Shown piece by piece: positions 13,724 to 25,102 of a stretch of DNA of 64,000 bases. The translations under genes were made by a program, and so were the position numbers. The notes beneath the pieces were generated by a model, which worked only from the letters and a program-made list of their open reading frames with translations, searched no databases and had not been told where the DNA came from. Numbering within the stretch: the stretch's first letter is position 1; each line of letters opens with the position of its first letter. Source of the DNA: Physella acuta (Eukaryota > Mollusca > Gastropoda > Physidae); assembly GCF_028476545.1 (NCBI RefSeq), contig NW_026731657.1:922001-986000 (forward strand), given 5' to 3'.

Positions 13724-14280
13724 TTTTTTTTTTTTTAGAATTTTCCCTTCACACAGTTTACTTCACTCGAGCAAAGAGCTCACTGTGCGGATAGGTCGCA
13801 TTTTTATTACATGAAAATTACATGAAATAGCATACAATGTACAATCAGTTTCACGTCTTGATTCTTGTTTCTTCTTGTCTTTACTTTCTTGCCTTTAGAC
13901 TTCAGTTTCCTTTCTTGAATCTGCTTTTCCGTCTTGATTCTTGTTACTTCCTGTTTCAATTTGTCTTTACTTTCCTTCTTTTTGTCTTTTCTTGCCTTTC
14001 AGTATCTGTAATGATTTTGCTTCTTTATATTATCTTGTTTTTTGCTTCATTTTCTTTTTTAATTTTGCTTCTTTATTTTCTCTTTTGATTTATCATTTCT
14101 TTATTGATTCCTATAGAGCTTTGAGTATAGGTTCAATGGTGTCGTGACGGAACATCCTACCTAAGATTGCTCCTAGGTAGGCGTCGTCTAGCTGAAAAGA
14201 ATTGATTATTAGCCACTCGTACATTGAAGCCACCATAGTACAAGTACTAGGTGGCTCTTCTCGAGAGCTATGTGTATAAT
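13724..14280 (-). mobile_element. Retroposon fragment (same family as 57266-58058)
   Basis: On the minus strand it ends in poly(A) (poly-T at 13718-13736 on plus), preceded by CCACACAGTGAGCTC-type sequence. Positions 13740-14270 match 57370-57900 nearly continuously. It lacks the 5' ~160 bp present in the other copy. The A- and G-rich 3' part is built from short AAGACAAGAAGAAACAAG-type repeats. It contains no gene beyond the frame described for the full copy. Confidence 0.8.
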
Positions 14281-14499
14281 GTATATGGAAAATTCACTCC
14301 AGGAGAGAAAATGAGTAGGCAGTGTTGATCTTATATCTTTGGTTTTCTTGCAAAAGTGTGAAACATAATAGTAATGTGTGTAGATTTGTAAATACATTGA
14401 ATTTTTAAACATTAAACTTAAACACATCTATGTTTTTTTTATTATTAAAACAATATTTTATTAAGTTAATTGGTATGTTTTGTCACATAAAACGGTATT

Positions 14500-14950
14500 T
14501 AATTTTGTTATTTGATTTTGCTTTATCAAACTGATTTTGTATATTAATAAGGAAATTATTTCCCTTGCAAAATTTTTAAGCTAGAAAAAGATTATCTGCA
14601 ATATTCAAACAAACAAAAATACAAGCGACATTGTATTTAATCAAATGAACAAACTCAAATTAGTTAAAAAGAAAATGTGTCACATGTAAGTCAATATATT
14701 ATTATAGGTATTATGTTGACACAATCATTAATCAAGTTATTACAACTGTCAGTTAAAGCAGACACTTCAATGGTCGGAGTAGTCGAGTGACTGAATGCAC
14801 CGATTCTCTTCCCGACATTTTGACTACAATTAAAGCGTACTGTATGCTATGGGTTCTGTACGGAGGTCTTAGCTATGGGATCCGAACTCGTTACTTTCGA
14901 GTGAGCAATTGTGGGATATAAAGGTTTAAATATATCTACACCATGTTTAA
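14500..14950 (+). repeat. Duplicated module with TTATTTCCCTTGCA motif and SINE-like cassette
   Basis: It carries the module seen in many places in the window: the motif at 14556-14569, then GCGACATTGTAT, then a stretch ending TATTACAACTGTCAGTTAAA, then the cassette GGTCGGAGTAGTCGAGTGAC with tRNA-like D-arm sequence. Other copies lie near 37240-37450, 37950-38340, 41380-41890, 53530-54110 and 56810-57250. Confidence 0.7.
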
Positions 14951-15363
14951 AAGTAGTTACTGATTGTAATGTAATGTGTTTTGAAAGCAATCTGTTATTT
15001 TATCTTTTATTTTTATCCTATCACGCCTAATTATTCGCACATATATTTTAAATATCCAGGCTATTTTGTATTCGTATTTGAACTACCACTTTAATATTAA
15101 GGGGGAAGGCTCCGGTAAAAAAAAAACAACTTTTTTAATACTCGTTAGAAAACAGGTATTTCTTTACAGCTTTATTAAGATACATCCGCATATGCATTTC
15201 CACTAAAAAAAAAAAAAATTGGAAAAATCTTCGTAACTATGACAACGGCGGCCATCGTGAAAAATTAACCCCTTCGTAGGTTTTCCACCATTAATAAAAT
15301 ATTACATTTTAAGCCGAATAAACAATCAATTCATAATCTTCTTCCATATTTTGGGGCACTCAG

Positions 15364-15546
15364 CTAAAAATTTCCGCTGGTGTATCCCTTTACCTGATAA
15401 TCTAAAGAAGGATAATTAAGAAAACGTGATAATAAAAAAGGTTTCAAGACTGGACACCAAATTGTCCTACTTTGGCAATATGCGAGTTGAAATAATAAAT
15501 GAATAATGTTTTGATCTAAAACAGCTTTAAAAGAAATACAAATCAA
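15364..15546. repeat. Short duplicate of 20329-20490
   Basis: The segment from ATTTCCGCTGGTGTATCCCT to TTTAAAAGAAATACAAATCA recurs at 20329-20490. The minus-strand reading frame across it is not conserved between the copies, so it is not taken as coding. Confidence 0.6.
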
Positions 15547-15914
15547 CTGTATAAAACTGGCAAAAGTCTATCTCTCTTTAATATGGTGTGTTGCTTGTTT
15601 GCTTTAATATCATGTTAATTATGTGTCTTGTGTAGTATTGTGCTAATGGGTGGTAGTGTGGCTCTAGTCTAATTATACCAATGTGTTTATGTCTGAATGT
15701 GTTAATGCGTGTTCTAATGACATGTAGACCTAGACCTTTAATTATTTTATTTTTTATTAAGGTTGGGTTGTGGATGATGCTAATGGTGTTTTTAAAAATG
15801 AAATATCAAATGGCTTTATTTGCATGTTTTATAAAGTGGGTTGCTTTTTGTGCTAACTGTTACTGTAAAGATATGTTTTGGTAATAGTTATTTGTTAATT
15901 AGCGCTGCCCTAAT

Positions 15915-16262
15915 GGTTCTACTACAATATGTATACGTGTCCAGCTTCTGTTTAATTGTGTCCGTCAGTCTCGTCCATATGAAGCCGTACAGTTTGAGTT
16001 TGTCTGTCACTATAATTTGGGTGTCGTACTTTATCTTTCCTCCCCGTTTCGCAGAATTTTGGATTTCTCTGCATTAGCTTAGCCTCCGCTGCCTATCCCG
16101 TATCCTGTAAATGTCTCTATTTTTGTCTTCATTTATTTATCTCTTCCTAGTTAACATTGGTGTCGTCAGCGTATGCTATAGTTTACTTGGCTGACTGTTT
16201 GGTATTGGCAATCCTTTAAAGCGGTTGTCCTGCCTAATACGTTAGAACATGGGCTCTATGCT
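15915..16262 (-). pseudogene. LINE reverse-transcriptase fragment
   Basis: Minus-strand translation gives the catalytic YADD motif at 16162-16173 in the context AYADDTNVN, followed by LINE-type downstream sequence related to that at 16745-17060. Several stops interrupt it. It is one of two near-tandem copies. A YADD box belongs to non-LTR reverse transcriptases and others; the clade is not assigned. Confidence 0.55.
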
Positions 16263-16744
16263 AAGTATGTCGGGTAGTGAGGGTGGTGGGATTGGCTAGG
16301 TGAAGTTGTTGAGTAGTAACGAGATGTCTTTCATTTAGAATAAACTTGTGAGTGAGCAATTGTGGGATATCAAGGTCTTCATCATTTTCAAAAGTAGTTA
16401 CTGATTGTAATGTAATGTGTTTTGGAAGCCATCTGCCATATTATTTTTTTTTCTTTTCATCATATCATGTCAAAATCTTCGTACATACATTTTAAATCAG
16501 GCGATATGCATGGCTATTTTGTATAAATTTTTGTACTACCACTTTAATATTTACTTAAAGCTACTTGCTAAGAAAAATGTGGTAATACAAAGAAAGTTGT
16601 ACAGGCAGATGCATGCATTTAAAAAAAAAAATATAATTAAATATATGTGTGATTAAATATTGTGAGCCAGTATGTTCTATGTGTTGTGATACATAATGCT
16701 TGATTTCAAAAGTAGGGGAGGTAGGTACAGCTGTATAGAGTTAT
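16262..16744. repeat. Tandem-duplicated spacer between LINE fragments
   Basis: The part from GTGAGTGAGCAATTGTGGGA (16350) to about 16530 repeats 14900-15080, including AAAAGTAGTTACTGATTGTA. The part 16175-16360 recurs at 22585-22765 (TATTGGCAATCCTTTAAAGC, ACATGGGCTCTATGCTAAGT). No coding content. Confidence 0.65.
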
Positions 16745-17110
16745 GCATTGTTTCCGCTGTTGTGTCCCTTTGATTGGTATTCAGCTTCTGTGTAAATGTA
16801 TGGATCAGTCTCGTCCATGTGAAGCCGAACAGTTTGAGTTTATATGTCACTATATAAAAAACAAAATGGTTGTGTCATATTTTGTTTCCTGTCCGTTTCA
16901 TATAATTTTGGATTTCTCCGCATTTATTTTGCCACCACTGCCTATCCCGTATTCTATAAATATCTCTATTATTGTCTTCACTTATTTCATCCGTCTGCAG
17001 TTAAATATTGTTGTTGTCAGCATTTGCTATACTTTCCTTTAATTCGAGTTTCCTGTCTATTACTTTCTAACATGGGCTCTATGCTAAGTTTGTGGAGAAG
17101 TGAGGAGAGG
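16745..17110 (-). pseudogene. LINE reverse-transcriptase fragment, second copy
   Basis: Minus-strand translation gives GIGSGGKINAEKSKII around 16895-16950 and LKLFGFTWTRLIHTF further on. These match the G.GSGAKIN..KS and LGF.W. patterns found downstream of the YADD box in LINE reverse transcriptases. The catalytic box itself is degraded here (ANADNN). The order and sequence match 15915-16340, so the two are a tandem duplicate of a single dead LINE fragment. Confidence 0.65.
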
Positions 17111-17191
17111 GGGTGGGGGTGACTGGTTCAAGCTGGTGTATGTATTTATTTAGTTATGTATTTATATTATTATTTTTTTTTTTACTTTTTA

Positions 17192-17212
17192 TTTGCGGGG
17201 GGGGGGGGGGGG
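17192..17212. repeat. Poly-G tract
   Basis: About 17 consecutive G. Similar pure G or C runs of 10-25 bases occur more than a dozen times in the window, mostly within hAT-type elements. Confidence 0.9.
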
Positions 17213-17555
17213 AGGGCATGGTGATCTTATTATTTTATCTCCTTTATTGCACATGTACACAATATTAATTATAGATTGCAACTAGAAAAATGTAAATACA
17301 GTGTTTCTATCCCCCTGATACAACTTACGATCATTACAATTGGTATATGTTGTTGATACATGAACACGAGCTGTAGAAGTCAAGTTTGAAGCGGGTCACA
17401 TATGTGATATCTATAGACCTATAACTGAGATCTGGTAACATTAAATGATTTGTTGTACAAGCTATGTAAAGCAAAAAGAAACTAGAAGGAGAAGTCAAAC
17501 CTTGTCTACTAATAATTTTTATAATGTATAATGTTTATAATATACAATGTTTAAC

Positions 17556-17733
<178 letters not shown>

Positions 17734-17737
17734 AATT

Positions 17738-17806
17738 CCTTTTCGTTCGGCGGGGGCGGGGGGGGGGGACTGTAAAGCCCCGGTGAGATGTCTGGAAGAA
17801 ACTCTG
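17738..17806 (+). mobile_element. hAT-type MITE, right end only
   Basis: It ends GATGTCTGGAAGAAACTCTG, the right TIR of the MITE family at 1801 and 23311, preceded by the usual G-rich stretch. The left part is replaced by the (AT)n tract. Confidence 0.8.
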
Positions 17807-18011
17807 GTTTCACATAGAAACAAAACGAAAGTACCTTAGACTTTCAAAGCTTTTCTACTAAATTATGTATACGCCATTTTTTTTTATACCTACGTGTATA
17901 ATTTGAGATATATTCAAATTTAGGTAAAAAAAATTACTTGCTCCCCCCCCCCCCCCCAATTTTTATTTCACTTATTCGACCCTGTTTGCGCCTCATTAAC
18001 AGACTGTTATA

Positions 18012-18597
18012 AGAGTGGCCACCCCTGGCGCTAGGTGGCGAAACGAACTTTGAGGTTAATATCAAAGCACAACAAACCTTTCTTGGCCTGATTATTTACT
18101 GTTAATTTATATATACTGGATAGCTTTTCAGGATATTGTAAATTCCTTAAAAGCAACAGCTTCATATTTTCGACCATGCCTTAAAGCAGGCGAACTAATA
18201 TCCCGTTTATCCATTAAAACTTTAGCTAAGTTATTTAAATTTGTTTTTCTGGTGCCTTACATATGAGTCCGAAGTTAGAAGACTAAATCCTCTTTAGTCT
18301 CTCCTCAACCCACAATTTGTTGGCGCTTTGCCCACTTGTTTTCTTTTCTAAAAGATGAATAGATGTATCTGACATCTCTTTTAGGCCAATGCTCTGCGAA
18401 AAGTTTTCCTCCATTTTTAGACAACAGTAGTTACGGTCTTTTACAAGAGCCAACATATTGGCTAGCTCAAACAGCTGAAAGACTGGTCTTTGTGCTGCAT
18501 CTTTCATTTTGAAATTGTTTTAAAAGTTCTGGAGAAAGATCTTCGCGGGCCAGATGAGAGGACCTCACGGAACGAAAAAAGTTTGGAGACCACTGGT
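18012..18597 (-). mobile_element. hAT-like non-autonomous element
   Basis: The right edge, GAAAAAAGTTTGGAGACCAC, read outward is CCAGTGGTCTCCAAACTTTT, a TIR variant of the hAT group at 9902. The left edge GAGTGGCCACCCCTGG is a weak inverse match. The 8-bp duplication is doubtful (GTTATAAG / GTTAAAAT). The minus-strand frames inside (74 and 84 codons) match no family I know and are not counted as genes. Confidence 0.5.
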
Positions 18598-19687
18598 TAA
18601 AATTTTGAGAAGCCAAACATGTATAAATAATAAACCAGACATTGTGTAAAAAAAAATAGAAAAAAAGAAACCAAAATCCGGATGAGAAACCCAACATAAC
18701 AAAACATTTCCTGGGTTTCAATAAATACTTAAGAGCAATTTATTAATGTGTTTTTGTGAATCAATAGGTACAATTAGTCTACACCTGAAAACTTTTGATG
18801 AATAATAACCTTAATATGTGTTGTCTAATTTAATTGTGTATTATTGTAGTTTATGTTTATAAATAATTAAAATATATTGACACGCTTATAAAATATAGTG
18901 TTTGTGTTTTTGACGTGTATGTTAGGTTGTTAGCCACACTACATCATGTCGCTGAATGCACGGGTCAATATATGCATCACATATATGACAGTAACCTGAT
19001 GACTATAGACAACCGATGTCTTTCAGTTAGCATTACCTTTGTACCATCTTATCTCCGTTCTTTTCAACTGAGTTGGAAGACACATTAGTTTTCATTCTTT
19101 CAAACATGTGACATTTTAGAAGGTAATAATTTTTTTAGCCAAAAGTCAAAACAAGAGATTACTGATTGTTCAACTTCAATAATTTACTTGTCTCTGAAAG
19201 CAACATTAAAAAAGCACGCAATATTCGTTTTCTAAATGTATCAATAGCATTAATAAAACATTCAAGAACAACTTTCCTTGGTTGATTATTTAATAATAAT
19301 TTAAATTTGCATTGATAATATGTGAGCATATTTTTCTCGTTTATCTTCTTTTTTTTAATTTAGATTTATTTAGTTAGGAATCGGTTTTGAGTCTGTGAGT
19401 TGTTTCCCATTGAAACAGTATAAAGTAAATGGGAAGTAATTGTGATATGCTTGTTTAAAATGACAATTCAAATTAATATTCATTGACTTAATTTAAGATC
19501 ACCCAATCTTATAATAACTGTGTATTTCCACTAATAAATAGACCATAACATTGCCTTAAGATGGGCTAATTATTTTAAGAGTTTCAAATACAGTTTTGTA
19601 ACTGAATTTGAGGTAATGTGAGCGTGAGGGTGGAATAGAAGAATGTTATATTCAATATGTAAATACAATGGTGCGTAATGAATACAC

Positions 19688-19689
<2 letters not shown>

Positions 19690-19754
<65 letters not shown>
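19690..19754. repeat. (AT)n microsatellite
   Basis: About 64 bp, at the same duplicated site as 9311-9401. Confidence 0.97.
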
Positions 19755-19756
<2 letters not shown>

Positions 19757-20180
19757 TCCTTACGGTGATCGCCTATCCTGGTACAGTGGGGAATTAACAC
19801 AAAAAAGTTCCGTATCAATAAAATACTGTTCCTTATTTACACATGACATCAACTCCTACCCTAACTACGTCCTAACACCTGACTGTCTATTAACATTATC
19901 TAACTACAACTAACACTAGATTTCTCCATACACACTTCTATGACCATCCCTAACACTATCTACTTCTAACTCTCTACATTGTTCTCCTAGTGCTAGCTCT
20001 AACTGCTGACCTAACTGCTGACCTAACTGCTGACCTAACTACTGACCCACGCTTCAGTGGTCATCTGACCGTATCACTTGACAGGTCATCTCCTGTAATG
20101 TTGGTCTACCTAACTACGTTATGCTCTGTTTCTGATAACTTCTAATTAATTTCTATAACTTAAACTTGCGTAATCACAGG
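19755..20180 (-). mobile_element. LTR-like fossil, partial (duplicate of 9405-9790)
   Basis: Duplicated along with block B. It carries the same minus-strand GACCACTGAAGC and poly(A)-signal-like stretches related to 27190-27740. Old, and ends undefined. Confidence 0.35.
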
Positions 20181-20805
20181 TCATATTACCATATGCAAAC
20201 AGTTGAAACAAGTAAATAAATGTGTTATTAGATGCAATGATCGAGTGTATTCAATGGGCGTTCAGATGTAATGCTTTTTTTCATCAATAAGGGAGGTAAA
20301 TACTACTTTCTTGATTTACTAGATATTTCCGCTGTCGTATCCCTTTGACTGCTTATCTATAGAAGTTGAATTAAGGTTGAAATAAACAATAGGTGTAAGG
20401 CCGGGACATAAGTCAAGTTCAGATGATAAATGAATTATGTTTAGATTTTAAAAAGCTTTAAAAGAAATACAAATCAACAATACAACTAATTATTTCTTCG
20501 CAGTTATTGTGTTTTAATATAATCTGAACAATCATTTTTAACTGATTTATTTACGTTCTTATTTTCCGTTACAAATGAAATATGTTATTCTTTTTTTTAT
20601 TCCATATTATTTTTATGATTTCATAATTTAATAAAAATGTAGTTTATCTCGTGTATATCTTAGATAGCCAACATAATAAAAAATATATAGAGTATAAAAT
20701 AAATTAATAAAATAGGAAAAACATAACATTACGAGAAAAATGGCCCGTTGAGGAAGGATACACCGGGCGCTAGGTTGATAGTGCTGTCTCTTTTCTCTAC
20801 ACAAA

Positions 20806-21690
20806 AACCACCCCCCCCCCACACACACCACCCCCACCCCCACCCACACCCCCACCCACACCACCCCAACCCCCCCACCCCCCCCCCCCCCCACACACCA
20901 CCCCCCACACACCACCCCCCACCCCCACCCCTACACACACCACCCCCCACCCCCCACCCCCCCCCCAAAAAAAACATGTCTACCGTCCCATTCAACGAAA
21001 TATAATTATATACTTTTTCCAGTGTCCGCCCCCTCCCCGAAAATTCTACACCCGCCCCCGAAAATTTCAAGTACCCTCACCCCTCTCCGGGGAGGAAAAA
21101 GTCTAAATTAAAACCACCCCCCCACTCACCCCCACCCCCCCCCCCACACACACACACACCACCACCCCCCCACCCCCCACCCACCCACCCCCCCCCCCCC
21201 CAAAAAAAAAGCATGTCTACCGTCCCATTCAACAAAATATAATTATATACTTTTTCCAGTGTCCGCCCCCTCCCCGAAAATTCTACCCCCGCCCCCGAAA
21301 ATTTCAAGTACCCCCACCCCTCTCCGGGGAGGAAAAAGTCTAAATTAAAACCACCCCCCCACTCACCCCCCATCCCCCCCACCCACCCCCCCCTCCCCCC
21401 ACCCCCCACCCACAACCCCCCCCCTAAAAAAACATGTCTACCGTCCCATTCAACGAAATATAATTATATACTTTTTCCAGTGTCCGCCCCTCCCCGAAAA
21501 TTCTACCCCCGCCCCCGAAAATTTCAAGTACCCCCACCCCTCTCCGGGGAGGAAAAAGTCTAAATTAAAACCACCCCCCCACTCAACCCCCCCCCCCCCC
21601 CCACCCCCCACCCCCCTCAGACGTTCTTACGCGGGGGTGGGGCTTCGCCCCTACCCGAAGAATTGTATGCAAGAAACTCTTCACGCAAAC
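20806..21690 (+). repeat. C-rich array: MITE interior triplicated
   Basis: Three copies of a ~155-bp core (from 20975, 21212 and 21433), each starting CATGTCTACCGTCCCATTCA and ending GGGAGGAAAAAGTCTAAATT. They are separated by 50-80 bp of C-rich CCACCCCC tract. The core has the CAGTGTCCGCC and CGAAAATTTCAAGT sequence of the MITE at 23311-23530. The array closes at 21650-21690 with ACGCAAGAAACTCT-like MITE right-end sequence. Core copies differ by only a few bases, so amplification looks recent. The long glycine- and proline-rich frames are artefacts. Confidence 0.8.
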
Positions 21691-21877
21691 CATTTAGATT
21701 AGACAACATTTCCTTTTTTTCAATGTTTCAATGACGTCATTACATTACTGTGTGCACTCTCTGGTTTGAGATTATGTTCTACTCTACGCTAAATGTGTCG
21801 ACGTCATATTTCGTTTTTCGAATTACTGTGCAGGTTTTTAAATTCCTTGTGTTTTCTCTAGAGCGTTCTTGTCAGAC

Positions 21878-21944
<67 letters not shown>

Positions 21945-21945
21945 C
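21878..21945. repeat. (GATA)n microsatellite
   Basis: About 16 GATA units flanked by CAGACAGA at both ends. Confidence 0.97.
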
Positions 21946-22089
21946 AGACAGCGAAACTATTATTATAGATATAGAAGCAATTCGGGGAAGCTCTCTCTTA
22001 ATTTTTTAATATGAAATTATTCAATCTGTAAGACAAACTTAATTAAAAATGATATTTATACATTTTTGTGTGAATTATATCATCGACCC

Positions 22090-22830
22090 CCCCCCCCTCA
22101 CCCCCAGAAAGCCTTTTGTGACACCCTGTGGGTAGCAAACCACAATTTGAGAAGAACCCGTGAACTAGCGTATCCATCCAGCACATTGCTGCGGGTTGAC
22201 ACAATATTTTAAGAGGATTTCATCAATGCATTTCCAATCGTGTCTCTTTAGATGCGTGCCCTCGCTTTCTAAATGTGAATTATTAATACGTAAACAAAGC
22301 TGGCGCAATAGTTGTACATTTGTAGATCAGAGCTGGTTACGTAGATCCTGTTGTATGAACAACTGTACATTTAAATACTGTGATGCAAAATCACTCAGGG
22401 AACTATACAAGACGATATAGTTGAATCTTTTATAACATAATATAGTGACTTAATTAACTGTGATTTCTAATCTTACTAATTTCATACAAAACACGTACAC
22501 ACCTTCAAGTTAATTATTAATGATCAGGTTACAGTGATAGATCGCACGTGACTATTTTGTGTCCGCAGTTTTAGGTTGTATATATGTATGCTATAATTTT
22601 CTGGGCTGGCATGTTTAGTATTGGCAATCCTTTAAAGCGGTTATTCTGCCTAATACTTTCTAACATGGGCTCTATGCTAAGTATGTGGAGAAGAGAGATG
22701 GGGTGGGATTGACTTATTGAAGCTGTTGAGTACTAACGAGATATCTTTCATTTAGAATAAACTTAGTTAAATCTTGTTTGTGGTCGTTCCACTCTTAGTT
22801 AAAGTCAGGTTCTGTTAACCTCGTTCTCAT
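22090..22830. other. Mixed duplicated non-coding sequence
   Basis: The stretch 22440-22500 resembles 180-235. Positions 22585-22765 repeat 16175-16360. No coding content was recognised; the 74-codon plus frame at 22196 matches nothing and is not conserved elsewhere. Confidence 0.5.
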
Positions 22831-23310
22831 CTCCGATTGTAGTAGCGAACTAATTACTTGGATGTTTATGGTTGTTAAAGTTACATCATTATTCTATTGC
22901 TAGGCTTTGAGAGACAAACCATTTTTATTACTGAACATAATCCAAGAAGAAACATCACTTAACATAATATCGTCAATAGTCTTTAAAACATGTACACAAC
23001 ATAATTTATGTATTGGTTTGTATGGTGTTGTTTTGAAGCACTACATTTAAATGCATAACATGAATAACACATCTAAATAATTTAATTCAGAATTAAATCG
23101 TTTAACTATTTTTAACATAAACGTAGAATACAAAATCGATACATTTTCTGTTGGTTGTCTTTTTTTTCTATGTGGGAAATGTGGTAATATTATTTTCGTA
23201 TCTCCCTTAGCATGCAATTGCAAAATAATAAGTATAGTTTACAACTACAATAATTGCTAATACTTTGTTTCTAGCCCCCTGATACAACTTACGATCATTA
23301 CAATTTGCAT

Positions 23311-23530
23311 CAGAGTTTCTTCCAGGCATCTCTTCGGGGGGGGGGGCAAAGCCACCCCGAACAATTTTTACCGCCTCCCCGAAAGAAATAAAATGTATAT
23401 AATTTATATAGAAAATATATACTTTTAACAGTGTCCGCCCCCCCCCCCCCCGAAGAAAGTCTACCGCCCCCCCCCCCTTAACCGAAAATTTCAAGTGGCC
23501 CCCGGAGAAAAAAGTCTGGAAGAAACACTG
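23311..23530 (+). mobile_element. hAT-type MITE, complete, 220 bp
   Basis: The TIRs are CAGAGTTTCTTCCAG (left) and CTGGAAGAAACACTG (right). The 8-bp target-site duplication is ATTTGCAT / ATTTGTAT. The unoccupied site is seen twice, at about 17333 and 39985 (CAATTGGTATATG or similar). The interior contains the sequence that is triplicated at 20975-21590. Confidence 0.93.
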
Positions 23531-23683
23531 ATTTGTATATGTTGTTGATACATGAACAAGAGCTGTATAAGTTTGAAGTGGGTCACATATGTGATATATA
23601 TAGGCCTATAACTGAGATCTGGTAACATTAAATGATTTGTTGTTCAAGCTATGTAAAGCAGACATATACTATGCAGTTACTGG

Positions 23684-24217
23684 CAATTGCGTTTAATAAT
23701 GCGTCATTTCTGGATGGATGTATGGATCTATGGATGTGTGTCCGCAGCTTTAAGTCGTATCTCATCCTCAACGAAGCAATATCGAGGACTAGTTCCAAAG
23801 CAAATATGTTAAGCAAGTTCCAAGGATGATAGTGGGCCAAAAACATTCCCGGAATTCCTTCCTGGATTTCCCGGAAAAGCCAAAAAAACTCGAAAAAATG
23901 CAGTTTTTTGCCCATATCTCGGAAACCAGACCGCTTAGCGACTTGAAACATTTACCAATCGATTCCTGTCATAATTTAGAACAATAATGCCGAAGAAAGT
24001 TTTCAAAAATATCCTTTCGTTCGGTCACAAAAAATAATTAAGAATTTTTAAACTGAGCATCGCGCAGGCCTAGGATTATATTTTTAATTTAAACTGAGCA
24101 TCGTGTAGGTTTTTAGCGCAAAAAATATCCTTTCGTTCGGTCACAAAAAATAAAAAATTGTTATGGATAACATAAGGAAATTGCGCTTAAATTGTCACTA
24201 GACTTTTTATTAACTTG
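23684..24217 (-). mobile_element. HINE/pearl-like element, diverged copy
   Basis: Most diverged copy of the family described at 41921-42622. It keeps GCGTCATTTCTGGATGGATG, the GTGTCCGCAGCTTTAAGTCG core and the terminal GGAAATTGCGCTTAAATTGT. The middle has a local rearrangement: AATATCCTTTCGTTCGGTCA occurs twice (about 24009 and 24126) around repeated AAACTGAGCATCG sequence. It lies in duplication block C1 and is absent from the mate. Confidence 0.75.
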
Positions 24218-24273
24218 TTTAAACTTAGATGGTTAGGCATATAACTTATCAGACAAAAAAAACGCATGTCAAA

Positions 24274-24328
24274 CAGTGGCGGATTTAGAAACATAGGGCC
24301 ACCCCGCAAACATTTTTAGCCCCCCCCC

Positions 24329-24401
<73 letters not shown>

Positions 24402-25102
24402 AAATACGAACATAGGATTGTAATGGCTGGCCTGTTCAGGTTTTGAAAAAAAACTTTTTTTTCTTCAATTAGCAAAAATTAATCCAACATGTCTTTTGTG
24501 TAAGTACATTAGTCTGTTTTAAAACGCTAGTTTATTTTATTTCTGCAATTACTCCTCTTAACCCTGGTCGGTCAAAAGAATATAAAACATGAAAGCTTTG
24601 AATAAGTTATGGTGTCTTATACTATATTTATTTTTATATTTTTTTTTATTTATATTATTAAATTTAAATTTATTTCCTTTTTATACAATGTCGTTCTTTA
24701 GTAAGTACTTTATTAAAAAAATAATACAGAGAAGCAATTACTTTTTAATTTGTTTTATGCAAATCTATTAAAAGAAGCTTAGAGCACCCCTATTTGAATA
24801 TTTAAAAAATGGAAATAAGTCATGGACGTGGTTTAAACGTTGACTTATCTTTGATAAGTTTCATTGTAGGAGAAAGAGGACTCGTCTTTCACAGTGGGTT
24901 TAAAAACAAAGGGAAAAATATACAAGAGTGGGGTGGTGTCTATAGAATAAAGATAATCCAACCGCTGCTGTGGTAATCTTTTTACAAAACACCCATCAAG
25001 TTAAAAATGCAAGAAAATTATTCTTTTAACTATAACAATGTTATTATGGTCGGCTATGGGTCCCTAAATGCGGGGTCTGGCGGCACAGTAGTTCCGCCCC
25101 TG
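24274..25102 (-). mobile_element. Non-autonomous hAT element, 829 bp
   Basis: The TIRs are CAGTGGCGGA and TCCGCCCCTG. The 8-bp target-site duplication is ATGTCAAA / GTGTCAAA at 24266-24273 and 25103-25110. The last ~230 bp are the reverse complement of the left part of the hAT at 5939 (ATCTTTATTC.ATAGACACCA region), so it is inserted in the opposite orientation. The empty site is at about 40215. Confidence 0.88.
24332..24400. repeat. (AT)n microsatellite
   Basis: About 68 bp of AT inside the hAT element at 24274-25102, preceded by a poly-C run. Confidence 0.95.

Larger units (their letters stand above)
18655..20300 (+). repeat. Segmental duplication block B2 (mate 8210-9895)
   Basis: See 8210-9895. 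This copy continues past the point where the hAT element interrupts the mate and so preserves the uninterrupted sequence (GGGAGGTAAATACTACTTTC). It has a small local triplication of CTAACTGCTGACCTAACTGC near 20010-20040. Confidence 0.85.

Noticed and set aside
13837-14147. Phe/Leu-rich membrane-protein-like plus frames (also at 57577)
   Set aside because: Antisense of the A- and G-rich 3' part of a retroposon, so the hydrophobic composition follows from T/C-rich sequence.
18283-18721. Two minus-strand frames of 74 and 84 codons as a host gene
   Set aside because: No family resemblance. They lie across a hAT-like terminus and a duplication boundary and are not conserved in the mate at 8210.
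20628-21415. Glycine-, proline- and histidine-rich frames of 85-113 codons
   Set aside because: They arise from C-rich MITE spacers. The frames overlap on both strands and differ between the repeat units.
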